Both the position numbers and the translations under genes were made by a program. Under the pieces are notes generated by a model that ran no database searches, was not told where the DNA came from, and saw nothing but the letters and a program-made list of their open reading frames with translations. A DNA stretch of 64,000 bases from Streptomyces werraensis (lineage in GTDB: Bacteria; Actinomycetota; Actinomycetes; Streptomycetales; Streptomycetaceae): contig BNBX01000001.1 in NCBI GenBank assembly GCA_014656175.1, forward strand, positions 762,264 to 826,263, given 5' to 3'. This document shows positions 26,333 through 34,480 of this stretch, in pieces. Position 1 is the stretch's first letter; the number at the start of each line of letters is the position of its first letter.

Positions 26333-27547
26333 ATGGCAGGAACGGCCGGCACGCCGGGCACCCCGCGCGTCCTGCGCGCCATGAACGACCGTGCCGCCCT
26401 GGACCTCCTGCTGGAGCACGGCCCGCTGTCGCGCACCCGGATAGGCAGGCTCACCGGCCTGTCCAAGCCGACCGCCTCCCAGCTCCTTGCCCGCCTCGAG
26501 GCGGCCGGGCTGGTCCTCGCCACCGGCACCACGGAGGGCCGCCCGGGCCCGGGCGCCCAGCTCTACGCCCTGAACCCGGCCGCCGGGTACGCCGCCGCGC
26601 TGGACGTGAACCCGCACCGGATCCGCGCGGCCGTCGCCGACATCACCGGCCGCACCGTCGGCCACCACGAACTGCCCACCCCCGGCCGCCGCCCCGCCGT
26701 GCCCGTCGTCCGACAGGTCACCGACGCCCTGGACGGCGCGGTGAAGGCGGCAGGACTGACCCGCGCGGACGTCCACCGCGCGGTGATAGGCACCCCCGGC
26801 GCGTTCGACCCGAACACCGGCCGCCTGCGGTACGCCTCCCACCTGCCCGGCTGGCACTCCCCCACGCTCCTGGACGAGCTGGCGGCCGCCCTGCCGATGC
26901 CCTGCGAGTACGAGAACGACGTCAACCTCGTCGCCCTCGCCGAACAGCGACTCGGCGCGGCCCGCGACCACGGCGACTTCGTCCTGCTGTGGAACCAGGA
27001 GGGCCTGGGAGCCGCCCTGGTGCTGGGCGGCCGGCTGCACCGCGGCTTCACCGGCGGCGCCGGCGAGGTCGGTTTCCTGCCGGTGCCCGGCACCCCGCTG
27101 GTCCGCCGGGTCACCAAGGCCAACAGCGGCGGCTTCCAGGAGCTGGCCGGCGCCCAGGCGGTGCCCCGCCTGGCCCGGGAGCTGGGCGTCGAGCACGTCC
27201 CCGACGGCCCGTACGCCGAGGTCGCGGCGGCGCTGCTGGAACGCGCCGCGGCCCGCCCCGGCGAGGAACGGCACCGCGCGCTGCTGCGCACCTACGCCAC
27301 CCGCCTGGCGACCGGCCTGGCCTCCCTGGTCGCCGTCCTCGACCCCGCGCTCGTGGTGCTGAGCGGCGCCGTCCTCACCGCGGGCGGCGAGCCGCTGCGC
27401 GATCTGGTCCAGGCCGAGCTGGCGGAACTGGCCGCCTCCCGCCCGCGGCTCGTCCTCGCCGGCGTCCGCGATCACCCCGTGCTGCGCGGCGCGCTGGAGA
27501 GCGCGCTCGCGACCACCCGCGACGAGGTGTTCGACACCTCGCGCTGA
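26333..27547 (+). CDS. csnR: ROK-family transcriptional repressor CsnR
   Basis: The 404-residue protein has a winged helix at about 15-75 (LSRTRIGRLTGLSKPTASQLLARLEAAGLV across two helices) and a ROK sugar-binding domain. ROK motifs are visible (ALDVNPHRIRAAVADITG, ENDVNLVALAEQRLGAA, GGAGEVGFLPV), but the zinc-binding CxCGxxGC motif of many ROK proteins is missing. CsnR is known to respond to glucosamine oligosaccharides from chitosan. The operator upstream and csnH and csnK downstream support the name. The start is uncertain: ATG 26333 or GTG 26321, neither with an ideal ribosome binding site. Confidence 0.88.
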   Translation: MAGTAGTPGTPRVLRAMNDRAALDLLLEHGPLSRTRIGRLTGLSKPTASQLLARLEAAGLVLATGTTEGRPGPGAQLYALNPAAGYAAALDVNPHRIRAAVADITGRTVGHHELPTPGRRPAVPVVRQVTDALDGAVKAAGLTRADVHRAVIGTPGAFDPNTGRLRYASHLPGWHSPTLLDELAAALPMPCEYENDVNLVALAEQRLGAARDHGDFVLLWNQEGLGAALVLGGRLHRGFTGGAGEVGFLPVPGTPLVRRVTKANSGGFQELAGAQAVPRLARELGVEHVPDGPYAEVAAALLERAAARPGEERHRALLRTYATRLATGLASLVAVLDPALVVLSGAVLTAGGEPLRDLVQAELAELAASRPRLVLAGVRDHPVLRGALESALATTRDEVFDTSR

Positions 27548-27597
27548 CCCCGCTGCCCGACCCGTCCCGCACCACCCCGTCCGCAGGGAGCATCGTC

Positions 27598-27964
27598 ATG
27601 CCCGGAACATCCGGCCACCGCCGCCTTCCCTCGCCCCGCTCACCACCCCCCGCCCCTGCTCATCCCGAGGGCCTTCCGCGGCGCCTTCTCGGTGCTCCTG
27701 CTCATCGCCGCAGTGGCCCTCTTCCGCTTCCTCCACGCCTGGAACGACTACTTCGCCCCGCGGATCCACGCCTCGGAGAACCCGGCGGCCTGGACCCTCT
27801 CCCACGGCCTTCAGCCCTTCAAGGGCGCCCACCACACCGGCCGGAACCTCACCATGGCCGCGACCGTTCCGGTCATGGCCCCCGTCGTCCTCGTGTTCTT
27901 CTTCGCTCGGAAGGCGTTCGTCGAGGGCGTCACCCTCACAGGAGTCAAGGGACAACGCGCATGA
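27598..27964 (+). pseudogene. csnG: Deletion scar of the csnEFG transporter genes; residual C-terminus of permease CsnG
   Basis: At 27598 an ATG preceded by CAGGGAG looks like the start of the solute-binding gene csnE, but coding sense is lost within about 20 codons. From about 27656, frame 2 encodes only the last 100 residues of a sugar ABC permease: VALFRFLHAWNDYF, PAAWTLSHGLQPFKG, NLTMAATVPVMAPVVLVFFFARKAFVEGVTLTGVKG in segments, the conserved end of CUT1-type inner-membrane subunits. The binding protein, the other permease and about two thirds of CsnG are absent. The stop overlaps the csnH start (ATGA at 27961), as in an intact operon. A GTG at 27692 could start a 90-residue peptide but has no ribosome binding site. 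Confidence 0.8.
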
Positions 27965-29217
27965 AACTCACCGTGGTCGGCGGAGGCTCGACCTACACCC
28001 CCGAACTCATCGACGGTTTCGCACGGCTGAGGGACGTCCTGCCCATCACGGAGCTGGTCCTCACCGACCCGGCGGCCGACCGCCTGGACCTGATCGGTCC
28101 CCTCTCCCGCCGCATCTTCGCCCGCCTGGGCCACCCGGGCCGCATCACCACGACCACGGACCTGGACGCGGCGGTCGAGGGCGCCGACGCGGTCCTCCTC
28201 CAACTCCGCGTGGGCGGCCAGGCGGCGCGCCTCCAGGACGAGACATGGCCCCTCGAATGCGGCTGCGTGGGCCAGGAGACGACCGGGGCGGGCGGCCTGG
28301 CCAAGGCGCTGCGCACGGTCCCGGTCGTCCTGGACATCGCCGACCGGGTCCGCCGCACCAACCCCGACGCGTGGATCATCGACTTCACCAACCCGGTCGG
28401 CATCGTGACCCGCGCCCTGCTCAGGGAGGGCCACAAGGCCCTGGGCCTGTGCAACGTGGCGATCGGCCTCCAACGCAAGTTCGCGGCCCTGTTGAACGTG
28501 GCCCCCTCCGAGGTCCACCTGGACCATGTGGGCCTGAACCACCTCACTTGGGAAACGGCGGTCCACGTCAACGGCGAGAACGTCCTCCCGCGTCTCCTGT
28601 CCGACCACGGCGGGACGATCGCCGCCGACCTCCGCCTCCCCCTCCCCCTCCTCACCACGCTGGGCGTGATCCCCTCCTACTACCTCCGCTACTTCTACGC
28701 GCACGACGAAGTGGTGGCGGAGATGCGCACCAAGCCGTCCCGGGCAGCCGAAGTGGCCCGCATGGAGAAGGAACTGCTGACGCTCTACGCGGACCCGGCC
28801 CTCGACTCGAAGCCGGCCCTCCTCGCCAAGCGGGGCGGCGCGTACTACTCGGAGGCGGCGGTGGACCTGGCGGCGGCGCTCCTGCGCAACGCGGGCTCGC
28901 AGCACCAGGTGGTCAACACCCTCAACAACGGCACGCTCCCCTTCCTCCCCGACGACGCGGTGGTCGAAGTACCCGCAACGGTCACCGCCAAGGGCGCGTC
29001 CCCCCTCCCCGTACAGCGGCTCGACCCCCTCCTCACGGGCCTGATGGCGAACGTGACGGCGTACGAGGACCTGGCTCTGGAGGCGGCCCTGCGCGGGGGC
29101 CGGGACCGCGTCTTCCGCGCCCTGCTCGCCCACCCCCTGATCGGCCAGTACGCGTACGCCGACCGCCTGACCGACGACCTGATCGCGCACAACCGGGAGC
29201 ACCTCACGTGGGCCTGA
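27961..29217 (+). CDS. csnH: GH4 family NAD-dependent 6-phospho-glycosidase, CsnH
   Basis: The 418-residue protein shows the NAD-binding GGGSTYTPEL at residues 7-16 and the GH4 metal ligands Cys164 (GLCNVAIG) and His194 (GLNHLTW). GH4 enzymes hydrolyse phosphorylated disaccharides by a redox elimination mechanism needing NAD and Mn2+. The usual CNxP motif reads CNVA. In the csn operon it is thought to process phosphorylated glucosamine oligosaccharides in the cytosol. The coding strand is unusually C-rich at third positions. It overlaps the csnG remnant at its start and csnK at its end, so its expression from the csn promoter persists. Confidence 0.87.
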   Translation: MKLTVVGGGSTYTPELIDGFARLRDVLPITELVLTDPAADRLDLIGPLSRRIFARLGHPGRITTTTDLDAAVEGADAVLLQLRVGGQAARLQDETWPLECGCVGQETTGAGGLAKALRTVPVVLDIADRVRRTNPDAWIIDFTNPVGIVTRALLREGHKALGLCNVAIGLQRKFAALLNVAPSEVHLDHVGLNHLTWETAVHVNGENVLPRLLSDHGGTIAADLRLPLPLLTTLGVIPSYYLRYFYAHDEVVAEMRTKPSRAAEVARMEKELLTLYADPALDSKPALLAKRGGAYYSEAAVDLAAALLRNAGSQHQVVNTLNNGTLPFLPDDAVVEVPATVTAKGASPLPVQRLDPLLTGLMANVTAYEDLALEAALRGGRDRVFRALLAHPLIGQYAYADRLTDDLIAHNREHLTWA

Positions 29218-30176
29218 CCGCAGCCGTCCTCGCCGTCGACGCGGGCAACAGCAAGACGGACGTGGCGGTGATCGCCCCCGACGGCACGGTGCTGTCCACG
29301 GCCAGAGGAAGCGGCTTCCGCCCGCCGGCGGACGGCCTGGACAAGGCGATGGAGGCCCTCTCCCGAACGGTCACGGAGGCCCTCACGACGGCGGGCACCC
29401 CCACCGCCACCCACACCTCGGCCTGCCTCGCCAACGCGGACCTGCCGGTCGAGGAGGAAGAACTCACCGAGGCCATCGCATCCCACAACTGGTCCTCCAC
29501 GACCACGGTCCGCAACGACACCTTCGCCATCCTGCGCGCGGGAGTCCCGGAACCCCGAGGGGTCGCGGTCGTCTGCGGCGCGGGCATCAACTGCGTGGGC
29601 ATGCGCCCCGACGGCCGTACGGCGCGCTTCCCCGCCCTGGGCCGCTTCTCGGGCGACTGGGGAGGCGGCTGGGCCCTGGCCGAGGAGGCTCTGTACCACG
29701 CGGCGCGCGCGGCGGACGGCCGAGGCGAACCCACCGCCCTCTCCACCACCCTCCCCGCCCACTACGGCGTCCCCGACATGCCGGCCCTGATCGAGGCCCT
29801 GCACCTGCACCGCATCCCGCACCACCGCCGCCACGAGGCGACGCCCGTCCTCTTCACCACCGCAGGCCAGGGCGACGCCGTGGCCCGCAGCGTCATCGAC
29901 CAACAGGCCACCGAAATAGTCGCGATGGCGACGGTGGCACTCACCCGCCTGGACCTCCTCGACGAGGAGACCCCGGTCTGCCTGGGAGGCAGCGTCCTGG
30001 CAGCGGACCACCCCCTCCTCACGGAGGGAATCCGCACAAAACTGAAGGCGGCAGCCCCCAAAGCCGTACCGCACGTCGTGACGGAGCGGCCGGTCCTGGG
30101 CGCGGCCCTCCTCGGCCTGGACGACATAGCGGCCCCGCCGGAAGCACAGGAACGCGTGCGCGCGCACTTCACCTGA
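29208..30176 (+). CDS. csnK: BadF/BadG-type N-acetylglucosamine/glucosamine kinase, CsnK
   Basis: The 322-residue kinase of the ASKHA fold starts at GTG 29208, ten bases inside the end of csnH. The phosphate-1 motif VDAGNSKTDVAV opens the protein; VVCGAGINCVGM and FSGDWGGGWALAEEALYHAA mark the phosphate-2 and sugar region; CLGGSVLAADHPLL is the adenosine motif. It should phosphorylate sugars delivered by the lost CsnEFG transporter, so its present substrate supply is unclear. The reading frame is intact with no missing motif, so the protein is probably still functional. Confidence 0.88.
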   Translation: MGLTAAVLAVDAGNSKTDVAVIAPDGTVLSTARGSGFRPPADGLDKAMEALSRTVTEALTTAGTPTATHTSACLANADLPVEEEELTEAIASHNWSSTTTVRNDTFAILRAGVPEPRGVAVVCGAGINCVGMRPDGRTARFPALGRFSGDWGGGWALAEEALYHAARAADGRGEPTALSTTLPAHYGVPDMPALIEALHLHRIPHHRRHEATPVLFTTAGQGDAVARSVIDQQATEIVAMATVALTRLDLLDEETPVCLGGSVLAADHPLLTEGIRTKLKAAAPKAVPHVVTERPVLGAALLGLDDIAAPPEAQERVRAHFT

Positions 30177-30525
30177 CGGGATGTCCCGTACGGCGGTAAG
30201 GGGACGGGGTGGGGGTGCCCGCCCGCAGCGGCCGGCGCGTCCGCGCCCTGAGCTTTCCAGGAGGCACAGTCGCGCCGGACCGAGGACGGGCACCCCCACC
30301 GCGGCCCCGGCCCCCACCCCGTCGGCGGGACGTGCACCCCCGCTCACGGGCACAACGTCCCGGAACCGAACGGATTTCCCGGGCGTGTTCCTGGGCAGGG
30401 TGGGGTGCGGCGGCCGGAACTTCCGGCCATCTCACTGCAATTGGATCAAGATCGTGCCAAGGCCGGTGCGGATGTCGCGCCCGACGGCGATACTTGCCGC
30501 GGAGGATGACCATGGGGGAGGTCAG
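30177..30525. promoter_or_regulatory. 349-base intergenic region upstream of the glnX-pknG operon, with competing inverted repeats
   Basis: No gene is supported. The left arm at 30203-30221 can pair perfectly with either 30286-30299 (14 bp, GGTGGGGGTGCCCG and complement) or 30311-30323 (13 bp, GACGGGGTGGGGG and complement), two mutually exclusive hairpins. A 17-bp palindrome, GGCCGGAA-C-TTCCGGCC, follows at 30412-30428, about 100 bases before the glnX-like ATG. The promoter probably lies in the AT-richer stretch at 30430-30500, but -35/-10 elements are not clear. Confidence 0.5.
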
Positions 30526-31974
30526 ATGACACACACACCGGACACGGGCGCGCCACCGACACTGCCCGCGATCCCGCCCCAGCCGTCGTCCTCCACGCCC
30601 CCCGGCACCAGCACCGCCCGGCCCCCCGCACCCGCCTCTCCCCCCACACCCCCCACCCGCCGCCGCACGGCTTTCGCCGAGGGCGTCGACCAGCTACGCC
30701 ACGCCGCCACCACGGAACCCGGCCGCCTCCGCGTCATCGGCGCGGTCCTGGCCGCGCTGGTCGTCGCGTTCGGCGCGGTCACGGCCTGGCAGATGACCGA
30801 ACGAGCGGCCGCCGCGGACGCCGTCCTCACCAGCAGCCAGCCCCTCACCTCCGACGCCGCCGACATCTACCGCTCCCTCGCGGACGCGAACACCGCCGCG
30901 AGCAGCGGCTTCCTCGCAGGCGGCCAGGAGTCCGCAGCCACCCGCGACCGCTACGAACGCGACATCGCGACGGCCGCGGCGAAACTGGTCAACGCAGCGG
31001 CCAACGCGGCCCCGGGCTCCCCCTCCACCCGCACCATCACCAAGCTCAACCGCCTCCTCCCCGAGTACAAGGGCCTGGTCGAACGCGCCCGCACGTACAA
31101 CCGCCAGGGCTACCCCGTGGGCGGCGCCTACCTGCGCTACGCCAACGAGAAGATGCAGCAGGAGATGCTCCCGGCCGCCCAGGACCTCTACACCAAGGAG
31201 AACGAACGCCTCCGCGCGGACTACGCGGACGCCACCCCGTACCCCTGGCCGGCGATCGCCCTGGGCCTGGCCACCCTCGCCGCCCTCGCCTGGGTGCAGC
31301 GCCGCACGTACCTCCGCACGAACCGCGTCCTCAACCACGGTCTCGTCGCGGCGACGACAGCGACCACCGTCGTGCTGCTGTGGCTCACGGCCGGCCACGC
31401 CCTCGCCCGCAGCCATCTCGACGACTCCTACGACCACGGCGTCCGGTCCCTCGCCGTGCTCCACGACGCCCGCATCGCCTCCCTCAAGGCCCGCGGCAAC
31501 GAGAACCTCACCCTCGTCGCCCGCGGCGCGGAGACGGTGAAGGTCGGCGACGAGACCCTCGACGCCTACGACCACGACTTCACCCGCGACATCGGCGCCC
31601 TCGCCAAGGGCCTCGCCCACGCCCGGCGCCTCGCGGACGACGACACCGGCGCGAAGCCGGTGACCGCGGCCGTGGGCAGCATGACGGAGTGGAAGAAGCG
31701 TCACGCGGCCGCCCGCGAGCAGGACGAGAACGGCAACTACCAGCAGGCGCTGGACATGGTGATCGGCGCGAAGGGCGCGACGGGCGAGTGCTTCGACGCT
31801 GTCGACAGGAATCTGGCGACGGCGCTGAAGCACGAGGAGGCCGAGTTCGTGACGGCGGCCGGCGACGGCCGGGACGCGCTGACGGGCCTGCCGACGGGCG
31901 CCGCGGTCCTCGCCGTGCTGGGCGCGACGGGCGCGGTGCTGGGCATCGGCCGCAGGCTCTCGGAGTACCGATGA
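30526..31974 (+). CDS. GlnX-like four-helix membrane sensor protein
   Basis: The 482-residue protein has a Pro-rich cytosolic N-terminus (1-60), membrane helices at about 68-88, 240-260, 275-295 and 445-470, and two extracytoplasmic helical domains of roughly 150 residues each, which recall chemoreceptor sensor bundles. In Mycobacterium tuberculosis, GlnX has four membrane helices and links the binding protein GlnH to kinase PknG; here the next genes encode exactly such proteins. The ATG at 30526 has GGGGGAGG upstream. Its stop overlaps the next start (ATGA at 31971). GlnX identity rests on topology and gene order, not alignment. Confidence 0.8.
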   Translation: MTHTPDTGAPPTLPAIPPQPSSSTPPGTSTARPPAPASPPTPPTRRRTAFAEGVDQLRHAATTEPGRLRVIGAVLAALVVAFGAVTAWQMTERAAAADAVLTSSQPLTSDAADIYRSLADANTAASSGFLAGGQESAATRDRYERDIATAAAKLVNAAANAAPGSPSTRTITKLNRLLPEYKGLVERARTYNRQGYPVGGAYLRYANEKMQQEMLPAAQDLYTKENERLRADYADATPYPWPAIALGLATLAALAWVQRRTYLRTNRVLNHGLVAATTATTVVLLWLTAGHALARSHLDDSYDHGVRSLAVLHDARIASLKARGNENLTLVARGAETVKVGDETLDAYDHDFTRDIGALAKGLAHARRLADDDTGAKPVTAAVGSMTEWKKRHAAAREQDENGNYQQALDMVIGAKGATGECFDAVDRNLATALKHEEAEFVTAAGDGRDALTGLPTGAAVLAVLGATGAVLGIGRRLSEYR

Positions 31975-33068
31975 GTGAGCGGTGGCGGACGACGAAGCCG
32001 GAGGGGGCGATGACGATGCACGCACGACACCTGCGGGCCCGCCTGAAGGGCTGGGGCGGGGTGGGCGCGATGGCGGCTGCCTGCGCCCTCGCCGTCGTGT
32101 TCGCCCTCGCCGTGACCTGCACGGGCTCGGTCGCCTCACAGGCGGGAGCACAGCCGGCGGGCCACCGCACCGCGAAAGCCCTCACCGTCGACGCCCGCGC
32201 GGCCGACGACTGCGAGGCACCCGAGAAGCAGACCCTGTCCCCGTCCCGCGCCGACGGTCCCGCCATCACGGCGATCAAGAACCGCCCGGGCGAGAAGCGC
32301 AAGCTGGTCGTCGGCGTGGACCAGAACAGCTTCCGCTGGGGTTACCGCGACCCGAACGGCGGCGAGAGCGGCCGCCTCGAGGGCTTCGACATCGACCTGG
32401 TGCACCGCATCGCGGAGGACATCCTCGGCGACCCGGACGCCGTGCAGTTCAAGGCGATCCCGACCGACCAGCGCATCCCGGCGATCCAGGACGGCCGGGT
32501 GGACCTGGTGGTCCGCACGATGACGATCAACTGCTCGCGTCTGAAGGACGTGGCGTTCTCCGCGCCCTACTTCAAGACGGGCCAGCAGGTGCTGGCGCCG
32601 AAGTCCTCCCCGATCGAGGGGTACGACGAGACGCTCGCCCACCGCAAGGTGTGCACGGCGAAGGGCTCGACGGCGTACGCGAAGCTGGAGGAGGACCGCA
32701 GGAGCGGCGACCTGCCGGCGTCGACGGACATCTCCACGACCGTGCCGAACCAGCTGGACTGCCTGGTGCGGCTCCAGCTCGGCGAGGTGGACGCGGTCGT
32801 CAACGACGGCGCCCTCGCGGCGAGTCAGGCCGCGCAGGATCCGACGGTGGAGCTCAAGGGCGAGGCGTTCACGACCGAGTACTACGGCGTGGCGATGAAG
32901 AAGGACGCGGACGACCTGGTGCGCCGGGTCAACCAGATCCTGGTCGACTTCCGGCAGGACACCGCGACCGGCTGGCAGGCGTCGTACACGAAGTGGCTGT
33001 CCGCCACGCTGGACGACGACCCGTCCGCGTCGAGGCCCCCGGCCCCGGAGTACCTGCGCCGCAGCTGA
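31971..33068 (+). CDS. Family 3 extracellular solute-binding protein, GlnH-like amino-acid sensor
   Basis: The 365-residue protein has an N-terminal membrane/signal segment at about 28-50 with a Cys in LAVTCTGS (weak lipobox), then an SBP_bac_3 domain (LVVGVDQNSFRWGYRD, GRLEGFDIDLVHRIAEDILG, VDLVVRTMTINCSRLKDVAFSAPY by segments). No ABC permease or ATPase is nearby, so it is unlikely to feed a transporter from this locus. In mycobacteria GlnH binds Asp/Glu and signals through GlnX to PknG; the gene order here fits that model. It starts in a four-base overlap with the GlnX-like gene. Confidence 0.88.
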   Translation: MSERWRTTKPEGAMTMHARHLRARLKGWGGVGAMAAACALAVVFALAVTCTGSVASQAGAQPAGHRTAKALTVDARAADDCEAPEKQTLSPSRADGPAITAIKNRPGEKRKLVVGVDQNSFRWGYRDPNGGESGRLEGFDIDLVHRIAEDILGDPDAVQFKAIPTDQRIPAIQDGRVDLVVRTMTINCSRLKDVAFSAPYFKTGQQVLAPKSSPIEGYDETLAHRKVCTAKGSTAYAKLEEDRRSGDLPASTDISTTVPNQLDCLVRLQLGEVDAVVNDGALAASQAAQDPTVELKGEAFTTEYYGVAMKKDADDLVRRVNQILVDFRQDTATGWQASYTKWLSATLDDDPSASRPPAPEYLRRS

Positions 33069-33133
33069 CCGCGATGTGTGTCACCCACAACCGCACCGCA
33101 CCAGACCGAATTCCCCGCAGCGAGAGGTGATCG

Positions 33134-34480
33134 ATGGCCGACACGGATCCCGCCGGGCCGGTGATGGACCGGGACGAGGTGGACCGTGCGCTGGCGCGGC
33201 TCGGCCAGGAGCACGAGGCGATCGAGACCTCGCTCCTCGCCCTGCAGGACCACGCGGGCCGACGACTGCTGGAGGGCGCCCGGCTCACGGGCGTCACCGC
33301 CGAGCGGTGGACGTCCACCGAGGCGGCGATCACGCTGCTGTGGACGTACTTCGACGCGTACACGGACGTGTTGCGCCGGGCGCGGGAGATCCGCGCCCGC
33401 CGCCGCTGGTCCAGCCGCGAGGACCTGGTGGAGCTGACGGAGCTGCTGCGCGGCGAGCCGGTGACGGTGGCCGGCAGCGCGGCCGCGACGGCCGGCGCGC
33501 CGACGCCGCACGGCGGTCAGGCCGGTCCGGGCGTGCTCAGCGAGCGCTGGTCCCTCTCCGCCCTCGTCGACCGGATGAACGAGCTGTACGCGTCCTCGCT
33601 GGACATGGTGGTCGCCGCGGACGCGGTGTGGTCCGCGCTGCCCGCCCGGATCGACTTACTGTCGGCGGAGCTCCGGCGCACGAGCCGACTGGCGCACTCG
33701 GTCGGGGTGCGCCCGGGCGAGCATCCGGCGGGCGACGACCTGGAGCGGATCACCCGCACGCTCAAGAAGCTGCGCGAACAGGTCGTGTCCGACCCGCTGG
33801 CGTACTGGAAGCCGGCGGAGGGCAGCTCGGCGCCGGGCGGCGGAAAACCCGACACCACCGTCTACGACCGTGAGGCCCGTGCCCTGGAGGACGTACGCCG
33901 CGAGATCGACGCGGTGCTGGCGGTCCGTCAGGACGCCGAGAAGCGCATCGTCCGCCTCCGCGACGTCCTCTCCCGCGCCGACCGCACCCTCGCCGAGGCG
34001 CGCACCGCGCGCGGGGAGGTGCTGGCGAAGATCGCGGCGACGGAGGTGCCGGTGGTCAGCGGCCCGCCGACGGCGCTCCAGGAGCAGCTGTCGACGGCGG
34101 CGGAGTACCGGCGGCACGCCCAGTGGCACCGGCTGTCCCCCCTGCTGGAGTCGCTGGAGCAGAAGGCGGAGGACGAACTGCTGCGTGCCCGCGAGTCGTT
34201 GACCGCCGTCACGGCGCCGCTCGCGGTGCGCGCGGAACTGCGCGGGCGGCTGGACGCGTACAGGGCGAAGGTGTCCCGGCACGGTCTGGCCGAGGACCCG
34301 CTGCTGGTGGAGCGGTACGAGAAGGCGCGCCGCATGCTGTGGAGCGCGCCGTGCGACCTGCGCGCGGCGGAGCAGGCGGTGCTGCGCTACCAGCAGGCGG
34401 TGGCGGAGCTGCTGGGCGCGGCGCCAGGGGTGCCGGGGCAGGGTGCGGGACCGGACGAGCGGAGGGGGCCGGGCACATGA
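33134..34480 (+). CDS. Coiled-coil protein of the PknG operon; contains a TTA codon
   Basis: The 448-residue soluble protein has no signal peptide or membrane helix. Residues 10-100 and especially 255-440 are charged helices with heptad character (RREIDAVLAVRQDAEKRIVR, RLRDVLSRADRTLAEARTA). It has no recognised enzymatic motif. AGAGGTGA precedes the ATG at 33134; the stop overlaps the kinase start (ATGA at 34477). Codon 175 (33656-33658) is TTA, the only in-frame TTA seen in the window, implying dependence on the developmental tRNA bldA. A scaffold or adaptor between sensor and kinase is an inference from position. Confidence 0.85.
   Translation: MADTDPAGPVMDRDEVDRALARLGQEHEAIETSLLALQDHAGRRLLEGARLTGVTAERWTSTEAAITLLWTYFDAYTDVLRRAREIRARRRWSSREDLVELTELLRGEPVTVAGSAAATAGAPTPHGGQAGPGVLSERWSLSALVDRMNELYASSLDMVVAADAVWSALPARIDLLSAELRRTSRLAHSVGVRPGEHPAGDDLERITRTLKKLREQVVSDPLAYWKPAEGSSAPGGGKPDTTVYDREARALEDVRREIDAVLAVRQDAEKRIVRLRDVLSRADRTLAEARTARGEVLAKIAATEVPVVSGPPTALQEQLSTAAEYRRHAQWHRLSPLLESLEQKAEDELLRARESLTAVTAPLAVRAELRGRLDAYRAKVSRHGLAEDPLLVERYEKARRMLWSAPCDLRAAEQAVLRYQQAVAELLGAAPGVPGQGAGPDERRGPGT

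Noticed and set aside
27692..27964. A new 90-residue small membrane protein starting at GTG 27692.
   Set aside because: The sequence is the conserved C-terminus of a sugar ABC permease, the GTG has no ribosome binding site, and the position inside the csn operon points to a gene remnant.
26185..29217. A 1010-codon plus-strand frame covering csnR, the scar and csnH.
   Set aside because: Its first half is a shadow of csnR in another frame; only from 27961 is the frame genuine csnH. It is not a csnR-csnH fusion.
30203..30323. CRISPR array or tandem repeat in the G/C-rich gap.
   Set aside because: The related segments are inverted and unequally spaced, with no constant spacer length and no cas genes in the window.
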